Positions 1 through 5,376 of a stretch of DNA of 5,376 nt are shown one piece after another. The stretch is from Leptospiraceae bacterium UBA2033 (GTDB lineage Bacteria; Spirochaetota; Leptospiria; Leptospirales; Leptospiraceae): contig DDBL01000035.1 in the NCBI GenBank assembly GCA_002333425.1, positions 11,577 to 16,952 of the forward strand, read 5' to 3'. A program made the position numbers and the translations under genes. The notes beneath the pieces are model-generated. The model made no database searches. It was not told the origin of the DNA and worked only from the letters and a program-made list of their open reading frames with translations. The first letter of the stretch is position 1. The number at the start of each line of letters is the position of its first letter.

Positions 1-1770
1 ATGTCCGAAAGAAATAAATTTATAATTAGAGTAATATTGCATTTTGAATTTTATATTATTGCTTTTATTGCTCCCCTAACAGCTTACTTTGGAGCTGTAT
101 CGGGAGGATTCAAAGAAGAGGAACTTATTTTTGTAATATACAGTGCATTGATTTCAATTGTTGTAGAATTTCCTATATTAAAGCCAATACAAATTTATCT
201 CCTCTCAGAACTTTTAGAAAAAATTGAAAATCCTTTGTTGAATCCTGTAGAAACAAAGATCGCTATATTAAATTATCCAAAAATTGAAGCGAAGCTTGGA
301 ATGATTCGATGGGTTTTGACTTTATTTGTTGCCTGGTTAAGTCTATCTTTTTTTATCAATCTCACGATTTGGAATTTAATACCACTTTTTCTTATCATGT
401 TATTTGCTTCTCCCATTACTGCGCTGATTCGTTATTACTTTTTTGAAAATCAATTTATTCCTTATTTGCAAAGAGAAAAATTAAGGAACGTTAGTTTAGT
501 GAATCAAAAAATAAATCTTTTTAATTTATTTCAAAGAATGTTTTTAACTGTAGGTTCTGCTCTTTTAGTACCTTTAGTAATTTTGGGGTATCTTCTTTTT
601 TTAAGTAATGAAAATCGAATTCAAATCAATAATATTAGTTTGCATATTAGTTTTATTTCTATTCTATCTTTTGCGACTATTTTTTTATTGGTATTTGAAG
701 CGACAAGAGGTATGAGACTTGAAAGTAAAAATATGATTGCAAGTTTAGAAGGATTACAAGTAGGAAATTTATCTGGAAATAAAATTCCAATGCTCACTAA
801 ATCAGAAATGGGAATTACTGGTCAGCATATTAATAATCTTGCAAACTCACTATTATTGTATGAGCAACAAAACCAAGGGTTAAGTAAAAAGCTTTTACGG
901 CTAACGGAAGAACTCACTTCCAGTTCTTTTTCTTTCACAGAAAGTTCACAAAGTCAGAGCAGAGCATTTGACGATATGATGAAGAAAACAAAAGAAGCCA
1001 CGTCGATAAATAGTTCCATTAATCAGGCAATGGAAAATCAAAGTGAAAGTGTTAGTGATCTTCAAAATCAAATAAAAGAATTGTCTGAAACATTCAATAA
1101 TTTATCCAAAGAAATACATAAAATATTTACTAAAAATTCTAGCTTGCAAAAAGATTCTACTATCACTTCGCAAATCTTGGGTACTATGAAGAACAATATG
1201 AATTCAGTAAATCAAAGATCTAAGCAGATGGTTCAAATTATTTCTATCATTAATTCCATTTCTAGTAAAATTAATTTACTAGCCTTGAATGCAGCTATTG
1301 AAGCAGCGCGGGCGGGAGATGCAGGTCTAGGATTTGCTGTTGTTGCAGATGAAGTATCAAAATTGGCGGATCAAACAGCTAAGAGCACAAATGATATTGG
1401 AAAAATAATTTTAGAAAATAAGAATGAAATTGAAAATGGAGTAGGAATTTTAGGTGATATACTCAAGTCAATAAACCATATGTACAAAACAATGGATTCG
1501 ATTCGATCGGATATAGATTCTGTTTCTGGTAGTCTTTCGGAGCAAAAGAAAACCAATGATTCCTTTGCTAAAATTATTTTGAAACTAGAAGAACAATTCT
1601 TACGTGTTATGAATGAACTGAAGAAACAAAATATTTTCATAAATGAAATTGATAATTCTATTTTAACAACCCAAAGTGCGAATAAAGAAAATTTTGCGTC
1701 CGCCAATGCGTTATCACAAAGTGCTGAAGCAGTCAGTAGTCTTGCTTCCGAACTTACCAAAAAACTGTAA
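1..1770 (+). CDS. Methyl-accepting chemotaxis protein, six-pass membrane receptor
   Basis: This is a chemoreceptor that would control the CheA kinase through CheW and so steer flagellar motility. Six hydrophobic helices are visible at about residues 12-31, 42-60, 104-122, 124-143, 181-201 and 213-232. The loops between them are short, so there is no sizeable periplasmic ligand domain and sensing probably occurs in or near the membrane. Residues 233-285 look like a HAMP linker, with a E269-M-G version of the usual DEIG motif. From about 290 to the end is a Ser/Gln/Glu-rich coiled-coil hairpin. Its tip is unmistakable at 424-456 (N430-A-A-I-E434-A-A-R437-A-G-D440, then G444-F-A-V-V-A-D-E451-V). 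About 150 residues follow the tip, which fits the long 44-heptad class better than the enteric 36-heptad class; this is an estimate. No C-terminal NWETF-type CheR/CheB tether is present. The ATG is base 1 of the window, so its ribosome binding site and any earlier start cannot be seen. The gene is visibly more AT-rich than its neighbours. Confidence 0.95.
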   Translation: MSERNKFIIRVILHFEFYIIAFIAPLTAYFGAVSGGFKEEELIFVIYSALISIVVEFPILKPIQIYLLSELLEKIENPLLNPVETKIAILNYPKIEAKLGMIRWVLTLFVAWLSLSFFINLTIWNLIPLFLIMLFASPITALIRYYFFENQFIPYLQREKLRNVSLVNQKINLFNLFQRMFLTVGSALLVPLVILGYLLFLSNENRIQINNISLHISFISILSFATIFLLVFEATRGMRLESKNMIASLEGLQVGNLSGNKIPMLTKSEMGITGQHINNLANSLLLYEQQNQGLSKKLLRLTEELTSSSFSFTESSQSQSRAFDDMMKKTKEATSINSSINQAMENQSESVSDLQNQIKELSETFNNLSKEIHKIFTKNSSLQKDSTITSQILGTMKNNMNSVNQRSKQMVQIISIINSISSKINLLALNAAIEAARAGDAGLGFAVVADEVSKLADQTAKSTNDIGKIILENKNEIENGVGILGDILKSINHMYKTMDSIRSDIDSVSGSLSEQKKTNDSFAKIILKLEEQFLRVMNELKKQNIFINEIDNSILTTQSANKENFASANALSQSAEAVSSLASELTKKL

Positions 1771-1786
1771 TTGAATTGAGAATAAC

Positions 1787-1792
1787 AAGGAG
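1787..1792 (+). promoter_or_regulatory. Ribosome binding site of the dehydrogenase gene
   Basis: AAGGAG lies six bases before the ATG at 1799, an ideal Shine-Dalgarno sequence and spacing. It fixes the start of the dehydrogenase. It sits within the 28-bp spacer after the receptor stop codon, and no terminator-like hairpin separates the two genes. Confidence 0.85.
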
Positions 1793-1798
1793 TAACCA

Positions 1799-2842
1799 AT
1801 GAAAGCAGGCGTTCTTTACAAAAATGAATCTCATTTAAAAATCGAAGATGTTAGCGTTCCCGAAATGGGGTTAAACGATGTAAAACTCGACGTAAAATGT
1901 TGTGGTGTATGTGGTTCTGATATTCATATGACCATTCACAAACAAGTCCGCTTAAAATACTATCCTTGCATACTAGGACACGAAGCATCAGGTGTAGTAA
2001 AAGAAGTAGGAGAAAATGTCACTAAGTTCAAAAAAGGAGACAGAGTGGTTGTTTCTTCTGGGCTTGGTTGTGGGAAGTGCAAATACTGTCTTGGCGGCAG
2101 ACACAACTTATGCGCTGAAATAGAAGTTTTAGGTTATAGAATGAATGGAGCATTTGCAGAGCAAGTAGTCATCCATGAAAGACACTTAAATATTCTTCCG
2201 AGCGAAATTCCTTTCGACCAAGGTGCAATCCTAGCAGACGCAGTGTCTACTCCCTATCATGCGCTAAAATTTGTAGGAAAAATCCAAGAAGGAGATGTAG
2301 TTGCAGTCTATGGATGTGGTGGTCTTGGGATACATGCTGTTATCCTCGCACGTGCACTCGGAGCAAGTAAAGTCATTGCACTTGATGTAGACAAAGGTGC
2401 ATTAGAAAATGCAGGTCGTTACAAGGCAGACGAGTTAGTGGATATTAAATCTGTTAAACATTCTGGAAAAACTCTAAGAGAATTGACAGACGGTGTGGAT
2501 TTGATGTTAGATTTTTCCGGTCATTATTCCAATGTAGAAGACTGTATACGAGCAATGAACCCGGGTGGGCGAATGGTAATTGCTGGAATTGGAAAAAATC
2601 CTCTCCAAGTAAATTTCCCATTTATGCTAATAGACAGACAAATTTCAATCGCAGGATCTCTCGGATGCGACTCTCGTGCAATTCCTGAGCTAATAGAACT
2701 TTACATGAGCGGCAAATTGGATTTATCCACTTCGATTACATCTCACCATCCTTTAGAAGATGTAAATGACTGTTTGGAAGATTTGTATCATCGTAAAGGA
2801 AATCCAATTCGATTTATCATAACCCCAAACGGTGGAATTTAA
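1799..2842 (+). CDS. Zinc-dependent medium-chain alcohol dehydrogenase (MDR family)
   Basis: This is a cytoplasmic NAD(P)-dependent oxidoreductase of 347 residues, the usual length for the family. The N-terminal GroES-like domain carries catalytic-zinc ligands C38 (in C-G-S-D) and H61-E62 (in G-H-E). The structural-zinc lobe has C91, C94, C97 and C105 with the canonical 2-2-7 spacing. The Rossmann fold has the glycine motif G172-C-G-G-L-G177, and D196 at the end of the second strand favours NAD+ over NADP+. The third catalytic-zinc position, usually Cys or Glu, is occupied by D147 in an A-D-A-V-S-T-P-Y-H context. From memory this resembles the hydroxyacyl-CoA dehydrogenase-like subgroup, which includes 6-hydroxycyclohex-1-ene-1-carbonyl-CoA dehydrogenase, more than simple ethanol dehydrogenases. 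The actual substrate cannot be read from sequence; threonine or polyol dehydrogenase labels are less likely alternatives. A clear ribosome binding site and a 28-bp gap after the chemoreceptor suggest co-transcription. Confidence 0.93.
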   Translation: MKAGVLYKNESHLKIEDVSVPEMGLNDVKLDVKCCGVCGSDIHMTIHKQVRLKYYPCILGHEASGVVKEVGENVTKFKKGDRVVVSSGLGCGKCKYCLGGRHNLCAEIEVLGYRMNGAFAEQVVIHERHLNILPSEIPFDQGAILADAVSTPYHALKFVGKIQEGDVVAVYGCGGLGIHAVILARALGASKVIALDVDKGALENAGRYKADELVDIKSVKHSGKTLRELTDGVDLMLDFSGHYSNVEDCIRAMNPGGRMVIAGIGKNPLQVNFPFMLIDRQISIAGSLGCDSRAIPELIELYMSGKLDLSTSITSHHPLEDVNDCLEDLYHRKGNPIRFIITPNGGI

Positions 2843-2848
2843 AAGATT

Positions 2849-2926
2849 ACCACCGATTACACCGAGGGACACCGATAAAAAAACGAGAAATTAAAGCTAT
2901 CTGTGTTCATAGCCATGGCGGGTGGT
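2849..2926. repeat. Degenerate inverted repeat, two 28-nt arms
   Basis: Arms 2849-2876 and 2899-2926 are inverted relative to each other and match at 17 of 28 positions. The outer six bases pair perfectly (ACCACC with GGTGGT) and the inner eight pair at seven (ACACCGAT with ATCTGTGT). The left arm also contains three tandem copies of CACCGA at 2851, 2860 and 2870, spaced 9-10 bases apart. The wording CACCGATTACACCGA...ATCTGTGTTCAT recalls the 'CACAGATTACACAGAT' type of dispersed intergenic palindrome seen in many bacterial genomes. That recollection is from memory and was not searched. It begins seven bases after the dehydrogenase stop codon. It could fold in the mRNA tail, but no T-tract follows, so a terminator role is not supported. 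Confidence 0.6.
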
Positions 2927-2939
2927 GAAAAAATTCTCC

Positions 2940-2972
2940 TAATGAACTCCTAATTTTTTCTGGAGTTCGTTA
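2940..2972. repeat. Strong hairpin, 11-bp stem and T-rich loop
   Basis: Bases 2940-2950 pair with 2962-2972 over 11 bp, including one G-U wobble, around an 11-nt loop that contains TTTTTT. The core is GAACTCC with GGAGTTC. On the + strand no T-run follows, so it is not a textbook terminator for the dehydrogenase transcript, although it may stabilise its 3' end. On the - strand a T6 run follows about six bases after the stem, but no gene is seen that would need it. CTCCTAAT is also directly repeated at 2936 and 2947. Confidence 0.6.
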
Positions 2973-3046
2973 AACTCGTGTCAAGCAATGCTGACTTTGG
3001 ACTTACATCGAATTCACGTTAATGAAATTTAGCATCGTTTCAGTTG

Positions 3047-3076
3047 TTGTAATAAATTAATAGACCTGCATAAAAT
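3047..3076 (+). promoter_or_regulatory. Candidate sigma-70-type promoter for the lipoprotein gene
   Basis: TTGTAA at 3047-3052 (4 of 6 to TTGACA) and TAAAAT at 3071-3076 (5 of 6 to TATAAT) are separated by 18 bases. Transcription would start near 3083, leaving a leader of about 65 nt. The surrounding DNA is AT-rich, so a chance match is possible. The placement after two hairpins and before an independent gene makes it reasonable. Confidence 0.4.
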
Positions 3077-3148
3077 ACGAAAAAGAGAGTAGAAATAATT
3101 TCCTTATCTGGTATTTTAGAATTAGGTTGTTGTTCTTAAAAAATCAAA

Positions 3149-5278
3149 ATGGAAAATAAAATGAGATTCTCAAAAAAAATAATAATTTGCTTTTTCCTAT
3201 TTTTTTATATACAATGCAATGGTCCTAGTGCTTCAAGAAGTGCTCTAGAATACTTTCTCATGAACAATGTTCTCACAGGAGAAACGCCTACTGCGATTTA
3301 CACAGTAGGAGGAACTGTTAGTGGGCTAACAGGCATTGGTCTCACTTTACAAAATAATTCCAAAGATGATTTGAACATTATCCAAAATGGAGATTTTGTT
3401 TTTAACACAAAACTCAGTAAAGAGGAGACTTATTTAGTTTCTATTAAATCGCAACCATTAGCACAAACCTGTATTATCTCGGGTGAGTCAGGTAAAATAA
3501 CTGATGATGTAACTAGCGTAATTTTAACTTGCAGCTCAAATTCGGGAACTACTCCGAATTCACCCAGTTCTCCACCATCTACACTGACTTACACTGGTAA
3601 TCCGTTCACCTATACACAAAATATTCCCATTGCCACAAATACTCCCACATTCACTGGAACTGTAACGACTTGTTCGGCTAATCCGTCTTTACCGACAGGA
3701 CTTACTATTGACAATACAACCTGTACAATCACTGGAACTCCAACAGTCAGCCAAATAGCGACTAACTATACAATTACCGCAGCAAACACTTTTGGAAACA
3801 CAACTGCCACAATTAGCATAACCATAAACAACACTGCTCCCTCTGCACTAACTTACACGGGAAATCCTTTTGTCTATACACCCACTGGAGCTATTGTTCC
3901 CATTACTCCTACTGTAACAGGAAGTATAACAAGCTGCTCCATTAGTCCAACTCTTCCAGCAGGACTTACCATAAATAGTACAAATTGTGTAATCAGTGGA
4001 ACTCCGACTGCAATTTCACCTTCCACTTCTTATACTATTACTGCATCCAATTCAATAGGAAGCACAACGGCAGTAATTAACATCACGGTAAATACATCAC
4101 CTCCTTCAGGATTAATTTACGCTGGAAGCCCTTATACTTACACACAAGGATTAGCCATTGTCACCAATACACCTACAGTTTCGGAAGTAGTCACAAATTG
4201 TTCGGCTAATCCATCTTTGCCTGCTGGACTTAGTATTAGTAGTACAACCTGTGCGATAAGCGGCACACCAACAGGAACACAGGCAGTGACAACTCATACG
4301 ATAACCGCAAGTAATGTATCAGGAAGCACAACGGCTAACATCAGTATTACCGTTCAAGATCTCTGTATTTTTTATGGAGGAATTGGAACTCCAGCGAATT
4401 GTTTTATCGGTGGACAATTTTCGGGAACTCCCCTTACTTTTACAGGAAATGTAACAACACCTTACGGACCTTCCCAAGCAGATGGCTGGACTGCTGGAAC
4501 TACAAATGGAGTTGGAACTGCGGCTACTTTTTATTATCCGTGGGGAATTAATACAGATGGAACAAGTCTTTATGTTTCGGATTATATTTATTGTCTTATT
4601 AGAAAGATTGATTTAGCAACGGCAACGGTGACAACCATTGGTGGGGCAGCATCGTCTTGCATATCAACCGATGGTATAGGCACAGCAACGGCAAGGTTCA
4701 ATGATCCAGCAGGAATTACCAATGATGGAAAAAATCTATACATTGCCGACTGGACTGGAAATAAAATTAGAAAAATGGATTTAACAACAAGCACAGTAAC
4801 TACCATAGCTGGCTCAGGAACTAGTGGGGCTACCAATGGAATAGGAGCTGCAGCGAGATTTAGTGCACCTTTTGGAATCACCTACCATGCCGGCAACCTA
4901 TACGTTGGAGATGAAGGAAACAATCTAATTCGAAAGATTGTCATAAGCACTGGTGCGGTAACTACACTCGCTGGTTCTGGAGTACAAGGATTGATCAATG
5001 GAACAGGAATTGCCGCAAGATTTAAAAAACCAGAAGGAATGGCAACCGATGGAACAAACCTGTATGTAGCCGATGCGGGAAATATGGTGATTCGAAAAAT
5101 TGTTATAGCTACAGCAGAAGTAACAACTTTCGCAGGATCCGGAGAGCAAAACTGGTTAGATGGTCCCCTCTTATCGGCATCATTTGATCAACCACAAGGA
5201 GTCATTTCCGACGGAACAAGGCTCTATGTAGCAGATACATTTAATAATGCGACTTTGTCAAGTCGCACAGGTTTGTAG
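3149..5278 (+). CDS. Predicted lipoprotein with Ig-like repeats and NHL-type beta-propeller
   Basis: This is a 709-residue exported protein of unknown partner. Residues 6-22 form a short Lys/Arg-plus-hydrophobic signal, and C23 is the likely lipidated cysteine. The lipobox F-Y-I-Q-C is atypical, in line with the loose spirochaetal pattern. Residues 50-128 are a small beta domain of the 'GGTVSGL...LQNN' kind, with C108 and C128. Three putative-Ig (He_PIG-like) modules follow at 145-228, 232-315 and 319-402. Residues 453-700 hold about five NHL-like blades with the pattern F..P.GI..DG..LYV.D....IRKI....VTT.AGSG. Such modules usually mediate binding; an envelope or surface adhesin or scaffold role is inference. 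Codon 1 has no Shine-Dalgarno sequence; Met5 (3161), preceded by GGAA at 3151, may be the true start and leaves a cleaner signal peptide. The fifth blade breaks after N700 and the last codons lie in a palindrome, so the C terminus may be altered. Its own promoter candidate suggests independent transcription. Confidence 0.85.
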   Translation: MENKMRFSKKIIICFFLFFYIQCNGPSASRSALEYFLMNNVLTGETPTAIYTVGGTVSGLTGIGLTLQNNSKDDLNIIQNGDFVFNTKLSKEETYLVSIKSQPLAQTCIISGESGKITDDVTSVILTCSSNSGTTPNSPSSPPSTLTYTGNPFTYTQNIPIATNTPTFTGTVTTCSANPSLPTGLTIDNTTCTITGTPTVSQIATNYTITAANTFGNTTATISITINNTAPSALTYTGNPFVYTPTGAIVPITPTVTGSITSCSISPTLPAGLTINSTNCVISGTPTAISPSTSYTITASNSIGSTTAVINITVNTSPPSGLIYAGSPYTYTQGLAIVTNTPTVSEVVTNCSANPSLPAGLSISSTTCAISGTPTGTQAVTTHTITASNVSGSTTANISITVQDLCIFYGGIGTPANCFIGGQFSGTPLTFTGNVTTPYGPSQADGWTAGTTNGVGTAATFYYPWGINTDGTSLYVSDYIYCLIRKIDLATATVTTIGGAASSCISTDGIGTATARFNDPAGITNDGKNLYIADWTGNKIRKMDLTTSTVTTIAGSGTSGATNGIGAAARFSAPFGITYHAGNLYVGDEGNNLIRKIVISTGAVTTLAGSGVQGLINGTGIAARFKKPEGMATDGTNLYVADAGNMVIRKIVIATAEVTTFAGSGEQNWLDGPLLSASFDQPQGVISDGTRLYVADTFNNATLSSRTGL
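3581..4354 (+). repeat. Three 88-codon tandem Ig-like repeats inside the lipoprotein gene
   Basis: Units begin near 3581, 3842 and 4103 with an internal period of 264 bp. Each protein unit opens with L-x-Y-x-G-x-P-x-x-Y-T and contains C-S-x-x-P-x-L-P-x-G-L followed by C-x-I-x-G-T-P-T. It ends in a Y/H-T-I-T-A-x-N and T-T-A strand. The cysteine pairs are C175/C192, C263/C280 and C351/C368, each exactly 17 residues apart. In ordinary members of this family the second position is usually Gly in a T-T-G-x-I-S-G-T-P motif, so the Cys is a lineage-style variant. DNA identity is patchy: units 1 and 3 share one block and units 2 and 3 share another. Confidence 0.85.
4505..5248 (+). repeat. Five NHL-like beta-propeller blades inside the lipoprotein gene
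   Basis: Repeated landmarks show the blades. The Phe of F..P.G occurs at residues 461, 517, 571, 625 and 679. The Asp of the LY(V/I).D motif occurs at 478, 534, 588, 642 and 696. Periods are 56, 54, 54 and 54 residues. Blades 1-4 each continue into I-R-K-(I/M) and V-T-T-x-(A/G)-G. Blade 5 stops at T-F-N-N and lacks I-R-K-I and the last strand. In propellers of this kind the last blade is often completed by an N-terminal strand, here perhaps residues 428-437, so a closed ring is still possible. Confidence 0.75.
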
Positions 5279-5300
5279 AATAGAGTCAAAGTGTGCATTA
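5245..5300. repeat. Nested palindrome spanning the lipoprotein stop codon
   Basis: The outer arms are TAATGC (5245-5250) with GCATTA (5295-5300) and CTTTG (5253-5257) with CAAAG (5287-5291), separated by a 2-versus-3-base mismatch. Within the left half is a perfect 8-bp hairpin, TGCGACTT (5248-5255) with AAGTCGCA (5260-5267), around a TGTC loop. The two foldings compete for the same bases. The TAG stop at 5276-5278 lies in the centre. No long T-run follows the inner hairpin, so it is not a classic terminator; a small mobile or dispersed repeat is an alternative. Confidence 0.6.
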
Positions 5301-5334
5301 ACAATGTCCTCGTGAATTTTAATAAATTGGATTT

Positions 5335-5365
5335 TTCTTTTCTCGAATAGAATCAAAAGAATTTT
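5335..5365 (+). terminator. Weak terminator-like hairpin after the lipoprotein gene
   Basis: TTCTTTT (5335-5341) can pair with AAAAGAA (5355-5361) across a 13-nt loop, followed by TTTT at 5362-5365. The 7-bp stem is almost all A-T and would be weak. It is listed only because it sits 57 bases after the stop codon in otherwise featureless DNA. Confidence 0.2.
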
Positions 5366-5376
5366 CTGAATTTGCG

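Larger units (their letters stand above)
2843..3148. other. Intergenic region rich in inverted repeats
   Basis: This 306-bp gap has no open frame with a start, ribosome binding site or recognisable product on either strand. Its first 130 bases are occupied by two inverted repeats at 2849-2926 and 2940-2972. The middle holds a motif at 2987-3003 that recurs near the 3' end of the lipoprotein gene. The last 100 bases are AT-rich and hold the likely promoter and leader of that gene. Confidence 0.7.

Noticed and set aside
1371..1799. 142-codon open frame on the - strand opposite the chemoreceptor
   Set aside because: It lies antisense to the highly conserved receptor signalling domain, its translation is a low-complexity Ser/Ile/Phe mixture and no ribosome binding site supports it.
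2979..2984. Perfect TTGACA on the - strand in the intergenic gap
   Set aside because: No TATAAT-like box lies 16-19 bases downstream on that strand and there is no - strand gene to drive.
3581..4354. Regular 264-bp repeats considered as a CRISPR or satellite array
   Set aside because: They are in-frame coding repeats of an Ig-like protein module with diverged sequence, not short identical repeats with spacers.
4588..5149. Two - strand open frames opposite the propeller blades (4588-4881 and 4925-5149)
   Set aside because: Both are antisense shadows of the repeated blade DNA, with no known domain or start signal.
5248..5267. Perfect 8-bp GC-rich hairpin considered as an intrinsic terminator
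   Set aside because: It lies upstream of the stop codon and is followed by ACAGGTTTGTAG, not a run of T.
5258..5374. 38-codon open - strand frame entering from the right edge and ending at 5258, overlapping the lipoprotein 3' end; a second - strand frame ends at 5319
   Set aside because: Either could be the tail of a convergent gene, but open frames this short are expected by chance in AT-rich DNA and neither peptide is recognisable.

Overview
The window looks like a chromosomal stretch of a Leptospira-like spirochaete (family Leptospiraceae). This is inferred from the AT-rich DNA, a short lipoprotein signal ending in an atypical lipobox, a lipoprotein built of putative-Ig modules followed by NHL-type propeller blades, and a multi-membrane-pass chemoreceptor. 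No rRNA or other marker gene is present to prove it.

Layout, all genes on the + strand. (1) 1-1770: a complete methyl-accepting chemotaxis protein with six predicted membrane helices, a HAMP-like linker and a long signalling hairpin. (2) 1799-2842: a zinc-dependent medium-chain (MDR) alcohol dehydrogenase. It starts 28 bp after the receptor behind a clear AAGGAG ribosome binding site, so the two are probably co-transcribed. (3) 2843-3148: a 306-bp gap without a convincing gene. It holds a degenerate inverted repeat with 28-nt arms, a strong 11-bp hairpin, and a plausible promoter for the next gene. (4) 3149-5278: a 709-residue predicted lipoprotein. Its order is lipid-anchored N terminus, one small Cys-paired beta domain, three 88-residue Ig-like repeats and about five beta-propeller blades. 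(5) 5279-5376: non-coding as far as can be seen. It shares a nested palindrome with the last codons of gene 3.

How the parts relate: the receptor would feed a CheA/CheW phosphorelay and the dehydrogenase would oxidise or reduce an alcohol or hydroxyacyl substrate. A link between sensing and metabolism is only suggested by their spacing. The lipoprotein has its own promoter candidate and looks like an independent envelope or surface protein. The least explained signals are the propeller that ends inside a palindrome, the motif shared between that palindrome and the gap before the gene, the mosaic DNA identity among the three Ig repeats, and the six neatly paired cysteine sets in the lipoprotein. 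I see no convincing new multi-gene system here.
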